A stretch of 64,000 bases of DNA, taken from assembly GCF_030345795.1 (NCBI RefSeq), contig NZ_JAUALB010000001.1, forward strand, positions 2,968,001 to 3,032,000, written 5' to 3'. The notes below the pieces were generated by a model. It was not told where the DNA came from. It was given only the letters and a program-made list of their open reading frames with translations, and did no database searches. A program made the translations under genes and the position numbers. Each line of letters starts with the position of its first letter. The stretch's first letter is position 1. This stretch comes from Micromonospora sp. WMMA1363. GTDB taxonomy: Bacteria > Actinomycetota > Actinomycetes > Mycobacteriales > Micromonosporaceae. Positions 19,768 through 29,202 of this stretch are shown in pieces.

Positions 19768-21831
19768 GTGGCACGGAGTGTGTACCTGACCAGTGTGTCC
19801 TCCGGCGGGGGCAAGTCGACCGTCGCCCTCGGCCTGGCAGAGCTGCTGTCGCGGCAGGTCGGGCGGATCGGAGTGTTCCGGCCGCTGGTCGCCGGCACCG
19901 CGCCGGATCCCATCCTCGCCCTGCTCGTCGACCGCTACCGGATCGAGCTGCCACTCGACGAGCTGGCCGGCACCACCTACGCCGAGGCCACCGCCCTGGT
20001 CGCCGACGGGCGGCGGGAGCAGCTGATCTCGGAGATCGTCGAGCGGTACCGGGAGGTCGAACGGCACTGCCCGGCGATGGTCGTGGTGGGCAGCGACTTC
20101 GCCGACGGCGGCGACGGCGCCGGCCCCCGCGAGCTGGCCTTCAACGCCCGGCTGGCCACCGAGTTCGGCAGCGTCGTGGTCCCCGTCGTCGACGGGTACG
20201 GGCAGGAGCCGGCGGCGATCGCGGCGGCGACACGCGGGGTGTACCACGATCTGGCGGACCTGCGGGCCACGGTGCTGGCGGTGGTCGCCAACCGGGTGCC
20301 CGGACCAATGTCGCTGCCCGATCTGCCGGTGCCGGCGTACGTCATCCCGGAGGTACCGACCGTGTCGGCACCGACGGTGGCCGAGGTGGCGGCGGCGCTC
20401 GGCGCCACCCTGCTCGCCGGCGACGACACCGCGCTCAGCCGGGACGTGCTCGATTACGTTGTCGGCGCGGCCCACGTCCCAACCCTGCTGGACCACCTCG
20501 CCGAGGGAGCGCTGGTGATCACGCCGGGCGATCGGGCGGACCTCCTGGTGGCCGCCAGCGCCGCACACGTCGCCGGTCAGGTTTCGGTGGCCGGGCTGGT
20601 ACTCACTCTCGGCGAGCGGCCCGACCCGCGGGTGATGCGGCTGGTGCAGAGGCTGAATACCGGCCTCGCCGTGCTCTCCGTGCCCAGCGACAGCTACGAC
20701 ACGGTCGCCGCGTCCAGCCGCATCGAGGGCCGGCCCAGCGCGGGCAACCCGCGCAAGGTGGAGGCCGCGCTCGGCGCCTTCGAGCGCTGCGTGGACACCG
20801 ACGACCTGGCCCGCCGGCTGCGGGTCAGCCGCTCCGAGCGGGTCACCCCGCTGATGTTCGAGTATGACCTGATCGACCGGGCCCGCGCGCAGCGCCGGCA
20901 CCTGGTGCTGCCGGAGGGCGGTGAGGAGCGGGTCCTGCGGGCGGCGGAGATCCTGCTGCGCCGGGGCGTCGCCGATCTGACCCTGCTCGGCAGGCCTGAC
21001 GACATCGCCCGCCGCGTTCGCGAGCTGGGCGTCGACATTGCCGGCGCGCGGGTGGTGGACCCGGTCACCAGCGAGTGGCGCGACGAGTTCGCCGCCACGT
21101 ACGCGAGGCTGCGCGCCCACCGGGGCGTCACGCTGGATCTGGCCCACGACATCGTGGCGCAGCCGAACTACTTCGGCACCATGATGGTGCAGACCGGGCA
21201 CGCGCACGGCATGGTCTCCGGTGCCACCCACACCACGGCTGCCACCATCCGTCCAGCCTTCGAGATCATCCGGACCGTACCGGCGGTCTCCATCGCCTCC
21301 AGTGTCTTCTTCATGCTGCTCGCCGACCGGGTGCTGGTATACGGCGACTGTGCGGTCAACCGCGACCCGGACGCCGCCCAGCTCGCCGACATCGCGATCT
21401 CGTCGGCCGACACCGCCGCCCGGTTCGGCATCGAGCCACGGGTCGCCATGCTGTCGTACTCCACCGGCAGATCCGGCGCCGGCGCGGATGTGGAGAAGGT
21501 CGCGGGGGCCACCCGGCTGGTCCGGGAGCACCGGCCCGAGCTGCTGGTCGAGGGTCCGATCCAGTATGACGCCGCGATCGACCCGGCGGTGGCGGCGACG
21601 AAGCTGCCCGGCAGCGCGGTCGCCGGCCGGGCCACGGTTTTCATCTTCCCCGACCTCAACACCGGCAACAACACGTACAAGGCGGTGCAGCGCTCGGCCG
21701 GGGCGGTGGCGGTCGGGCCGGTCATGCAGGGCCTGCGCCGGCCGGTGAACGACCTCTCCCGGGGTGCCACCGTCCCGGACATCGTCAACACGGTCGCGAT
21801 TACCGCGATCCAGGCCGGGGAGTCTTCATGA
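19768..21831 (+). CDS. pta: Phosphate acetyltransferase
   Basis: A 687-residue long-form Pta. The N-terminal domain has a P-loop-like SSGGGKSTVALGLAEL and belongs to the dethiobiotin-synthetase-like regulatory fold. A DRTGG-like domain follows (about residues 215-330), and the C-terminal half is the catalytic PTA domain (RAQRRHLVLPEGGEERVLRAAEIL, TGHAHGMVSGATHTTAATIRPAFEII, PDLNTGNNTYKAVQRSAGA). It interconverts acetyl-CoA and acetyl phosphate. GTG 19768 follows AGGGTGG; another GTG at 19759 is also in frame. ackA follows, as usual, after a 76-base spacer containing an unusual repeat-like sequence. Confidence 0.95.
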   Translation: MARSVYLTSVSSGGGKSTVALGLAELLSRQVGRIGVFRPLVAGTAPDPILALLVDRYRIELPLDELAGTTYAEATALVADGRREQLISEIVERYREVERHCPAMVVVGSDFADGGDGAGPRELAFNARLATEFGSVVVPVVDGYGQEPAAIAAATRGVYHDLADLRATVLAVVANRVPGPMSLPDLPVPAYVIPEVPTVSAPTVAEVAAALGATLLAGDDTALSRDVLDYVVGAAHVPTLLDHLAEGALVITPGDRADLLVAASAAHVAGQVSVAGLVLTLGERPDPRVMRLVQRLNTGLAVLSVPSDSYDTVAASSRIEGRPSAGNPRKVEAALGAFERCVDTDDLARRLRVSRSERVTPLMFEYDLIDRARAQRRHLVLPEGGEERVLRAAEILLRRGVADLTLLGRPDDIARRVRELGVDIAGARVVDPVTSEWRDEFAATYARLRAHRGVTLDLAHDIVAQPNYFGTMMVQTGHAHGMVSGATHTTAATIRPAFEIIRTVPAVSIASSVFFMLLADRVLVYGDCAVNRDPDAAQLADIAISSADTAARFGIEPRVAMLSYSTGRSGAGADVEKVAGATRLVREHRPELLVEGPIQYDAAIDPAVAATKLPGSAVAGRATVFIFPDLNTGNNTYKAVQRSAGAVAVGPVMQGLRRPVNDLSRGATVPDIVNTVAITAIQAGESS

Positions 21832-21909
21832 GCGAGCGTCAGCGAGCGGATCATCGACTCGGCGCCTCGGTGCCTCGTGCCGGCACGCAGCGAAACGCAG
21901 TGCCGGCAT
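21830..21909. repeat. REP-like element in the pta-ackA spacer
   Basis: The spacer starts with GAGCGAGCG-CAGCGAGCG-like iterations (21832-21850). It then contains GTGCCGGCAC at 21877-21886 and its near copy at 21900-21909, forming perfect 9-base inverted arms 21878-21886/21900-21908 around GCAGCGAAACGCA. The second arm includes the ATG region of ackA. The composition resembles dispersed intergenic repeats I associate with Micromonosporaceae; only one copy was noticed here, so the dispersed-repeat interpretation is unproven. Confidence 0.5.
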
Positions 21910-23023
21910 GAGCCGGGTACTGGTCCTCAACTGTGGGTCGTCGTCGGTGAAGTGGCGGCTCTACGACGGCGACGAGGTACGCGGGAAGGGTACCGTCGAA
22001 CGGATCGGCGAGCCTGACGGCGGCCCGGCCGACCACCGGACGGCGGTAAGGCGGATCCTCGACGGGATCGACCTGACCGGGCTCGTCGCCGTCGGGCACC
22101 GGGTGGTACACGGCGGGCGGCGTTTCGGCGAGCCGGTCCTGATCGACGACGAGGTGCTCGCCGCCGTCCGGGAACTGGTGCCGCTGGCGCCACTGCACAA
22201 CCCCGCCAACCTGGCCGGCATCGAGGTCGCCCGGGCGGCGCTGCCGGCCGTGCCGCAGGTCGCCGTCTTCGACACCGCCTTCCACACCACGCTGCCCGAG
22301 TCCGCCGCCACGTACGCGATCGACCGGGATACCGCCGCGCGGTACGGCATCCGGCGCTACGGCTTCCACGGCACGTCACACGCGTACGTCTCCCGGCGCA
22401 CCGCGGAGCTGCTGGGCCGCCGGTACGAGGACATCAACACCATCACCCTGCACCTGGGTAACGGGGCCAGCGCCGCCGCCGTCGCCGGCGGGCGGAGCGT
22501 GGCCACCTCGATGGGTATGTCCCCGCTGGAAGGCCTGGTGATGGGCACCCGCAGCGGCGACCTGGACCCGACGGTGATCTTCCACCTGCGGCGGGAGGGC
22601 GACCTGGGCGTCGATGAGATCGACGACCTGCTGAACCACCGCAGCGGCCTGCTCGGGCTGACCGGCGCCAACGACATGCGAGAGGTGCTGTCGCGCCGGG
22701 CCGACGGGGACGGGGCCGCGGCCCTCGCCTTCGATGTGTACTGCCGGCGGATCACCAGCTACGTCGGGGCCTACTACGCGCTGCTCGGCCGGGTGGACGC
22801 GGTCACCTTCACCGCGGGCGTCGGCGAGCATGCCGCCCCGGTGCGCGCGACCGCGCTGGCCGGGCTGGAACGGCTGGGCATCGCGGTCGCCCCCGACCGC
22901 AACGCCGGCAGCGGCGACCGCGTCATCTCCCCGGACGGCGCCGAGGTGACGGTCTGCGTGATCGGCACCGACGAGGAGCGGGAGATCGCCCGCGCCGCCC
23001 GCGAGGTGGCGGGCGCGGGCTGA
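21908..23023 (+). CDS. ackA: Acetate kinase
   Basis: A 371-residue acetokinase. The ASKHA-fold signatures are complete: VLVLNCGSSSVKWRLYD at the N-terminus, the HRVVHGG motif, FDTAFHTTLPE with the catalytic aspartate, RYGFHGTSHAYVS, HLGNGAS, and the C-terminal VDAVTFTAGVGEHAAPVR. It makes ATP and acetate from acetyl phosphate and completes the Pta-AckA pathway with the gene upstream. ATG 21908 is the only plausible start, as it directly precedes the conserved SRVLVLNCG. It is slightly shorter than E. coli AckA (about 400), as is common for actinobacteria. Confidence 0.95.
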   Translation: MSRVLVLNCGSSSVKWRLYDGDEVRGKGTVERIGEPDGGPADHRTAVRRILDGIDLTGLVAVGHRVVHGGRRFGEPVLIDDEVLAAVRELVPLAPLHNPANLAGIEVARAALPAVPQVAVFDTAFHTTLPESAATYAIDRDTAARYGIRRYGFHGTSHAYVSRRTAELLGRRYEDINTITLHLGNGASAAAVAGGRSVATSMGMSPLEGLVMGTRSGDLDPTVIFHLRREGDLGVDEIDDLLNHRSGLLGLTGANDMREVLSRRADGDGAAALAFDVYCRRITSYVGAYYALLGRVDAVTFTAGVGEHAAPVRATALAGLERLGIAVAPDRNAGSGDRVISPDGAEVTVCVIGTDEEREIARAAREVAGAG

Positions 23024-23035
23024 CGCCCCGCAGGC

Positions 23036-23206
23036 TCAGCTGAGGGCCAGCCAGGCGGCCAGGGCGACCAGCACGACCGCGACCACGGCGGCGCCGACGA
23101 GCCGGGGCGTCCGGTTGACGGCGGTCGGCGCAGCCGGCTCGGGCGTGTTCGCGAAGGCGCGGAACGCCTCGGTGTTGCCGCTCGGGTCGGAGTAGTTCCC
23201 AGACAT
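23036..23206 (-). CDS. Small single-pass membrane protein
   Basis: A 56-residue protein: a polar N-terminal part (MSGNYSDPSGNTEAFRAF), then one hydrophobic helix near residues 35-54 (VGAAVVAVVLVALAAWLAL) ending at the C-terminus. It is probably a tail-anchored or N-in membrane protein. It is convergent with ackA, with 12 bases between the stops. It is short, but the N-terminal sequence and clean membrane helix look real. The function is unknown. Confidence 0.6.
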   Translation of the reverse strand: MSGNYSDPSGNTEAFRAFANTPEPAAPTAVNRTPRLVGAAVVAVVLVALAAWLALS

Positions 23207-23396
23207 GCTGCCGACCCTAGCGAAGGCCCCTCGACGTGCGCGGTTGCCGGTTGGCGCGGCGCCCCCAAGTCGAGCCGGCCGGTGGAGGTGATCCAGCCGG
23301 GTGGCGCGCGCTTCCGGACGGAAGGCGGGGTCGGCCGGGAGCCCGGACACCTGCGGTGGATCCGACCGCTGGGCGCGGGCGAGGCACAATCGAGCC

Positions 23397-24377
23397 ATGT
23401 CGCGTCGCCTCACCCCGGCCCTCCTCGCCGGTGCCCTGGTCGCGGCCGGTCTGACCGGGTGCTCTGCGGACGTCCGTGGGCGCGCCGCCGCCCCGACCGC
23501 CCCACCCGCCGCCAGCGCCCCGGCCGGGTCGCCGACCGCTGGCGCGGCGGCGTTCGCCGGCAGCGCGCCCGGGCGGAGCTTCGCGGTGGGCGTACGCCAC
23601 CTCGACCTGACCCGCGACGGCACCCGGAAGCTGCCGGTGAGCGTCTGGTATCCGGCGGCTGGGGAGGCGGGCGGCCAGCCACGACGGGCAGGGGAAGCGG
23701 CGGCGGGCCGCTTCCCCGTGGTCATGTTCAGCCACGGCCTCGGCGGGCGGCCGGCGGACTACGCGCCGCTGCTGACCCGCTGGGCGGCCGCCGGGTTCGT
23801 GGTGGCCGCCCCGACCTTTCCGCACACGGCGCGGGGCGGTGACGGCAACGTGCTCGACGTGCTCAACCAGCCCGCGGACGTGTCGTACGCCCTCACGCAG
23901 GTGCTCGCCCTCGACCGCCGGGCCGACGATCCGCTACACGATCGGCTGGCCACCGACCGGGTGGCGGCGGCCGGCCACTCCGCGGGCGGGGTGACCACGA
24001 TCGGTCTGTTCACCACCGGCCGGGACGAGCGACTCGACGCGGGGGTGGTGTTCGCGGGCACCGCCCTGGGCGTGGGCACGGCGTTCGCCGGCGCCGCCGC
24101 TCCCCAGCTGTTCGTGCACGGCGAGGCGGACGAGGTGGTCGATCATGCCGCCGGCAAGGCCGTGTACGACCAGGTGCCCTGGCCGAAGGCGATGCTCAGC
24201 TTCCCGCGGGGCGACCACGGGCGGGGCCTGCTCGGCGACGGCGTGTCGCTGAGGGTGGTCTCCGACACCACGATCGAGTTCCTGCGCTGGACGTTGTACG
24301 GCGACGAGGCCGCGAAGCGGCGTATTCCCGCCAGCGCAGATGGCGGCGACGTCGCCGTCCTCGACAACCGTTTGTGA
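23397..24377 (+). CDS. Lipoprotein with alpha/beta hydrolase domain
   Basis: A 326-residue exported lipoprotein. Residues 1-22 are a lipoprotein signal with the lipobox LTGC, then there is a ~40-residue Ala/Pro linker and an alpha/beta hydrolase domain. VMFSHGLGGRPADYAPL provides the oxyanion strand, AAGHSAGGVTTI carries the nucleophile serine in GHSAG, and FVHGEADEVV plus GDHGRG supply candidate acid and histidine. The arrangement is that of chlorophyllase or PAF-acetylhydrolase-like dienelactone hydrolases; the substrate is unknown. ATG 23397 is fixed by the signal peptide. The IS element begins 68 bases past its stop. Confidence 0.85.
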   Translation: MSRRLTPALLAGALVAAGLTGCSADVRGRAAAPTAPPAASAPAGSPTAGAAAFAGSAPGRSFAVGVRHLDLTRDGTRKLPVSVWYPAAGEAGGQPRRAGEAAAGRFPVVMFSHGLGGRPADYAPLLTRWAAAGFVVAAPTFPHTARGGDGNVLDVLNQPADVSYALTQVLALDRRADDPLHDRLATDRVAAAGHSAGGVTTIGLFTTGRDERLDAGVVFAGTALGVGTAFAGAAAPQLFVHGEADEVVDHAAGKAVYDQVPWPKAMLSFPRGDHGRGLLGDGVSLRVVSDTTIEFLRWTLYGDEAAKRRIPASADGGDVAVLDNRL

Positions 24378-24441
24378 GGGTCCCGCTGGTCGTCGGATGG
24401 TGTGCGAGGTCCGATGGTGTGAGGGGGGGCCTTCCGCACGC

Positions 24442-24445
24442 TTAG
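24442..24445. repeat. Target site duplication TTAG, left copy
   Basis: TTAG immediately left of the IS; identical to 25826-25829 on the right. The right copy supplies the TAA stop (minus strand) of the neighbouring oxidoreductase gene. Confidence 0.9.
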
Positions 24446-24467
24446 TACTGCAACGGCGGGTCGTGAC

Positions 24468-24652
24468 TTATGGCGGTTTGAGTCGTTTGCGGTAGTGGGC
24501 GGCTCGGGCTTGTTCCTGGCGGCGACGGCGGAAGTCGGACCAGCGCAGGATGTGGTCGGCTCGACGGCGGGTGGTCAGGACGAGGTGGGCGAACAGGCGG
24601 CGGATTTCGTTGCTGCTCAGCGGGATCTGGCTGCGCTCGTTTGCGGTGGTGC
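24468..24652 (-). other. Displaced C-terminal segment of the IS701 transposase (-1 frame)
   Basis: In the -1 frame after the G5 run the sequence reads GGTTANERSQIPLSSNEI, then RRLFAHL, a charged stretch and ARAAHYRKRLKPP with a stop at 24468-24470, just inside the left inverted repeat. This matches the usual IS701 transposase C-terminus (IPLxxxEIRRLxAxL ... WRRRxQxxAxxxHYRxR), so it belongs to the same protein rather than being a separate gene. Confidence 0.75.
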
Positions 24653-25798
24653 CCCCTTTGCGGCTTCGAGGGCGCGGGTGACGACGAGGAACGCGGCGGC
24701 GGCCATCGCGAGGGTGATGTGGGCGTACCAGGCGTCGTAGCGGCGGACCTGGTACTGGTCCAGGCCGACCTCGTTCTTCGCGGTCTGGAACGATTCCTCC
24801 ACCGACCAACGGCTACCGGCGACCCGCACCAGGTCGCGTAGTCGGGTGCCGCGGGGGCCGAAGCAGACGTAGTAGGCGATGTCGCCGGGATCCGTGATCG
24901 AGCGTCGGGCCAGGACCCAGCCGCGGCGGCCGTGGGCAAAGGTGCGGCGGATCGGCAGCCGAGCCCAGTCGTAGCGGCGCGGCCCGTGCGCGCCGTCACC
25001 ACACGACAGTCGTTGCCACGCGCCCGCACGCACCCTGCCGATCAGCTCGTCGACACCGGTGGTGGTGTGCAGCCCGGAGGGCACCCGATCGTCGCGTCGG
25101 GTGGCCATCACGTACGCGATGTCCCGATCCTCCAACCAGCCCCGCAGGCCAGGGTTCTGCCCGTAGGCCTCATCGGCCGTGAACCACGAAAACGGCACCC
25201 CCGCGGTGACCGCCCGCTCCAGCATGGCCTGCGCCTGCTGCGGCTTGGTCGCGAACCCGACGGCGTCCGGGATCGCCGAGCGCCGGCACCGGTCCCGATC
25301 ACCGGTCCACGACTTGGGCAGGTACAACTCCCGATCGATCAACGCCCGACCCCGCGGCGTGGCGTAGCACAGGAACGTGCCGATCTGGCAGTTCTCGGTC
25401 TTGCCCGCCGTACCCGAATACTGCCGTTGGACCCCCGCCGACGCACGGCCCTTCTTGACGAACCCCGTCTCGTCAGCGATGAGCACCCCGGCCGCATCGC
25501 CGATCTGGTCCACCACGTAATCGCGCACGTCATCGCGGACCGCGTCCCGATCCCACGCCGCGCTGCACAACATGCCCTGCAACCCGTCCGGCGACACATG
25601 CCCAGCCTGCTCCGCGAGGGTCCAGCCGTTACGCCGCTCCAACGGTGCCAGTAGCCCCCGCACATACGCCCATGCCCGCCGCCGCGGCTCCACCCGCTCA
25701 AACCGATGCGCGAACCGGAAGAACAACTCCTCCAACCCGGCATCCCACGACCCGACCACCCGCGCATCCACCACAACCAACCAACGAATGATCAGCAC
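24617..25798 (-). CDS. IS701-family transposase, main frame (C-terminus frameshifted)
   Basis: A 393-residue DDE transposase. IADETGFVKKGRASAGVQRQYSGTAGKTENCQIG carries the first acidic residue and the family signature, with WFTADEAYGQNPGLRGWLE later and VAGSRWSVEESFQTAKNEVGLDQYQVR as the third block. This frame ends with an unlikely tail (APPQTSAARSR). The expected C-terminus is found one base back (-1) after a run of five G at 24648-24652. A programmed -1 shift or a one-base deletion would explain this. With the shift the product would be about 443 residues, normal for the family. The start is GTG 25798; internal GTG codons are alternatives. Confidence 0.85.
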   Translation of the reverse strand: MLIIRWLVVVDARVVGSWDAGLEELFFRFAHRFERVEPRRRAWAYVRGLLAPLERRNGWTLAEQAGHVSPDGLQGMLCSAAWDRDAVRDDVRDYVVDQIGDAAGVLIADETGFVKKGRASAGVQRQYSGTAGKTENCQIGTFLCYATPRGRALIDRELYLPKSWTGDRDRCRRSAIPDAVGFATKPQQAQAMLERAVTAGVPFSWFTADEAYGQNPGLRGWLEDRDIAYVMATRRDDRVPSGLHTTTGVDELIGRVRAGAWQRLSCGDGAHGPRRYDWARLPIRRTFAHGRRGWVLARRSITDPGDIAYYVCFGPRGTRLRDLVRVAGSRWSVEESFQTAKNEVGLDQYQVRRYDAWYAHITLAMAAAAFLVVTRALEAAKGAPPQTSAARSR

Positions 25799-25825
25799 CC
25801 GAAGCCACGACCCGCCGTTGCAGTA

Positions 25826-26779
25826 TTAGGCGGTGTGGTCGACGACCACCTTGCCGAAGACCTCGCCGGAGTGCAGGCGGGCGAACGCGGCCTCGACCGT
25901 CGAGAACGGCACGACGCTGTCCACCACCGGGCGTACCGCGCGCTCGGCGCAGAAGGCCAGCAGGGCGGTCAGCTCGTCCGTGGTGCCCATCGAGGTGCCC
26001 AGGATCTCCAGCTGCATCGCGAAGACCCGCCGCAGGTTGACCTTCGGCTCGTGCCCGGCGGTGGCGCCGGAGACGACGATCCGGGCCATCGGCGCGGCGG
26101 ACTTCAGCGAGTGGTCGAAGGTCGCCGCGCCGACTGTCTCGATCACCACGTCGACCCGCTCCGGCAGTCGGGCACCCGGCTCGACCGCGATCGCGCCGAG
26201 CGCCGTGATGCGCTCCCGTTTGGCCGCGTCGCGGCTGGTCGCGTACACCCGCTTGCCCATCGCGGCGGCGAGCGCGACGGCCGCCGTGGCGACGCCCCCG
26301 CCGGCGCCCTGCACCAACACGGCCTCAGCCTCGTCCGCCCGACCCTTGGTGGTGAGCATCCGCCAGGCGGTCAGCCAGGCCGTGGGCAGGCAGGCCGCGT
26401 CCGTCGCTGCCAGGCCGGCCGGCAGCGGCAGCAGGTTCGCCCGGGGGACGGCCACCCGCTCGGCCAGCGTGCCCGGGAAGTGCTCGGAGAGGATGGAGAC
26501 CCCGCGCGGGTCACCCGGGGTGGGGACCACCGGGTAGACGACCACCGGGTTGCCGTCCGGGTCGAGCCCGGCCGCGTCGCAGCCCAGGATCATCGGCAGC
26601 TGTTCCTCCCCGAGCCCGACGCCGCGCAGCGACCACAGGTCGTGGTGGTTGAGCGAGCTGGCGGTGACCTCGATGGTCACCCAGTCGTCGTCCGGGTGCG
26701 CCGGCTCGGGCCGCTCACCGACGGTGAGCGCGGCGAGCGGGTTGGCGTCGTCGAAACGGGAGGCGAAGGCGGCACGCAT
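25826..26779 (-). CDS. Zinc-binding-dehydrogenase-like quinone oxidoreductase (MDR family)
   Basis: A 317-residue medium-chain reductase: a GroES-like N-terminal domain (SSLNHHDLWSLRGVG, MILGCDAAG) and a Rossmann domain with VLVQGAGGGVATAAVALAAAMGKRVYATSRD binding NAD(P)H. It lacks the structural zinc cysteine cluster, as in quinone oxidoreductases. ATG 26779 begins the conserved MRAAFASRFD. Its TAA stop at 25828-25826 lies inside the target duplication of the IS701 element, so the protein is complete despite the insertion, but any native 3' sequence is now 1.4 kb away. The substrate is unknown. Confidence 0.88.
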   Translation of the reverse strand: MRAAFASRFDDANPLAALTVGERPEPAHPDDDWVTIEVTASSLNHHDLWSLRGVGLGEEQLPMILGCDAAGLDPDGNPVVVYPVVPTPGDPRGVSILSEHFPGTLAERVAVPRANLLPLPAGLAATDAACLPTAWLTAWRMLTTKGRADEAEAVLVQGAGGGVATAAVALAAAMGKRVYATSRDAAKRERITALGAIAVEPGARLPERVDVVIETVGAATFDHSLKSAAPMARIVVSGATAGHEPKVNLRRVFAMQLEILGTSMGTTDELTALLAFCAERAVRPVVDSVVPFSTVEAAFARLHSGEVFGKVVVDHTA

Positions 26780-26820
26780 GATCGGCACGGTAACAAGCTG
26801 GGCGGGCGACAAGAAGGGCC

Positions 26821-26837
26821 CCTGCCGCCTCGGCAGG
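26821..26837 (-). terminator. Hairpin after the malic enzyme gene
   Basis: Arms CCTGCCG (26821-26827) and CGGCAGG (26831-26837) lie 21 bases past the malic enzyme stop on the minus strand and are followed there by GGGCCCTTCTTGTC, a weakly T-rich tail. It is a plausible terminator between malic enzyme and the oxidoreductase. Confidence 0.5.
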
Positions 26838-26858
26838 AAGAGAATTCCGCTCGCGGTG

Positions 26859-28034
<1,176 letters not shown>

Positions 28035-28176
28035 TGGTGACTCCAGGATCTGTCGAGCAGACGGACCGGCCGGTCAGGACGCGAGGTGAAGCGACGAACG
28101 GCGGTGCGAGGTGCGGGGGGTCACCCGGACACCTGCCGAGCATAGTGTCGGGGGCCGCCAACGGATGTGAGTAGGG

Positions 28177-28527
28177 TCATACTCGACGCCGGCTGAAGAA
28201 TCGGGGGTGCGGCCAGTAGCGCGCCACCACTCGTCCCCGCACGTCCGCCACCCCGTACGCCCGGGAGTCGTCGGTGACCAACGGGTTGTCGCCGGACAAC
28301 CACCAGCCCCCGCTCTCCGCCCGGACCGCGCGCTTGACCACCAGCAGGTCCGGGCGGCTGCGGAAGACCGCCACCACGACGTCACCCGGGCGGATGCGAC
28401 GACCACCGCGCAGCACCAGCACCGCGTCGCCGTGCCGCAGCGTGGGCGACATCGACGGACCGGTCACGAGTACGGCGGACAGCGGCCAGCGCGGTCGGAA
28501 CCCCGTCCCCGGCGGCTGCGCGGGCAT
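28177..28527 (-). CDS. sodX: Nickel-type superoxide dismutase maturation protease
   Basis: A 116-residue S26-type peptidase without a membrane anchor. The serine motif GPSMSPTLRHGD and the lysine in LLVVKRAVR form the Ser-Lys dyad, and SGDNPLVTDDSRAYG is the signal-peptidase box. In nickel SOD loci this protein (SodX) removes the N-terminal propeptide of SodN so that the new N-terminal His can bind nickel. It is divergent from sodN with 79 bases between starts, so the two probably share a regulated promoter region. The identification rests on the motifs plus this neighbourhood. Confidence 0.92.
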   Translation of the reverse strand: MPAQPPGTGFRPRWPLSAVLVTGPSMSPTLRHGDAVLVLRGGRRIRPGDVVVAVFRSRPDLLVVKRAVRAESGGWWLSGDNPLVTDDSRAYGVADVRGRVVARYWPHPRFFSRRRV

Positions 28528-28606
28528 CGCATTTCACCTCCACCGGGTACCGGCTCCAGGAGTAAGGTCGTCCTGGATCATCGCAAACTTCCCATGGAGG
28601 ACCCTG

Positions 28607-29011
28607 ATGCGACTTCCGCGCATCCTTACGCCCCGCGTGACCGCCAGTGCCCACTGCGACCTGCCATGCGGCGTCTACGACCCGGCGCAGGCCCGGATCG
28701 AGGCCGAGTCGGTCAAAATGATCTGCGAGAAGTACCAGGCCAACACCGACCCGGAGTTCCGCACCCGGGCGATCCTGATCAAGGAGCAGCGGGCCGAGCT
28801 GGTGAAGCACCACCTGTGGGTGCTGTGGACCGACTACTTCAAGCCGGCCCACTTCGAGAAGTACCCGCACCTGCACCAGCTGTTCAACGAGGCCACCAAG
28901 CTGGCCGGCGCGGCCGGTGCCAAGGGCGCCACCGATCCGGCCAAGGCCGACGACCTGCTCCAGAAGATCGACGAGATCTCGAAGATTTTCTGGGAGACCA
29001 AGAAGGCGTGA
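28607..29011 (+). CDS. sodN: Superoxide dismutase [Ni]
   Basis: A 134-residue proenzyme. A 15-residue propeptide (MRLPRILTPRVTASA) is followed by the nickel hook HCDLPCGVY, in which mature His1, Cys2, Cys6 and Tyr9 are all present. The rest is the four-helix bundle (AQARIEAESVKMICEKYQ, DPEFRTRAILIKEQRAEL, LWTDYFKPAHFEKYP). The mature cytoplasmic hexamer dismutates superoxide. ATG 28607 has a GGAGG site. The sodX protease gene is divergent next door. In streptomycetes nickel regulates this gene through Nur; I could not recognise a Nur box here with confidence. Confidence 0.97.
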   Translation: MRLPRILTPRVTASAHCDLPCGVYDPAQARIEAESVKMICEKYQANTDPEFRTRAILIKEQRAELVKHHLWVLWTDYFKPAHFEKYPHLHQLFNEATKLAGAAGAKGATDPAKADDLLQKIDEISKIFWETKKA

Positions 29012-29038
29012 CGCCTGGCGCACCGGCACCGGGTACCC

Positions 29039-29067
29039 GGCCGGCACGTCCCGCGGACGTGCCGGCC
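29039..29067 (+). terminator. Perfect 13-bp hairpin after sodN
   Basis: Arms GGCCGGCACGTCC (29039-29051) and the exact complement (29055-29067) around CGC, 27 bases after the sodN stop; probable terminator without T-tract. Confidence 0.7.
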
Positions 29068-29078
29068 GTTGGCGCCCC

Positions 29079-29102
29079 GGTGCGCGGTCCGGTGCGCGGT
29101 CC
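29079..29102. repeat. 12-bp tandem duplication
   Basis: GGTGCGCGGTCC occurs twice head to tail (29079-29090, 29091-29102) in the spacer between the sodN hairpin and the next gene; probably a simple slippage duplication. Confidence 0.7.
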
Positions 29103-29202
29103 GGCGGCGAACCGGGGCGCCCCGCGACACGGCCCCGGGTGGTCGCGCCCCACCCCGCGCGAACCGGCCAGCGGGTAGAGTCCGCGACCGGGAGGATGAC
29201 GC

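Larger units (their letters stand above)
24446..25825 (-). mobile_element. IS701-family insertion sequence with intact ends
   Basis: A 1380-base element. Both ends carry the same perfect 20-base terminal inverted repeat (24446-24465 and 25806-25825, starting TACTGCAACGGCGGG), followed by a partial match (A/G CTT). It is flanked by a TTAG direct repeat (24442-24445 and 25826-25829), which fits the 4-base YTAR target duplication known for IS701. One transposase gene fills the element on the minus strand, with its C-terminal part displaced by one frame. The exact ends and intact duplication suggest a recent insertion. It separates the lipoprotein hydrolase gene from an oxidoreductase whose stop codon it abuts. 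Confidence 0.93.

Noticed and set aside
28528..28606. Nur box between sodX and sodN
   Set aside because: TCGCAAACTT-like sequence is present but the paired half-site with the right spacing is not clear.
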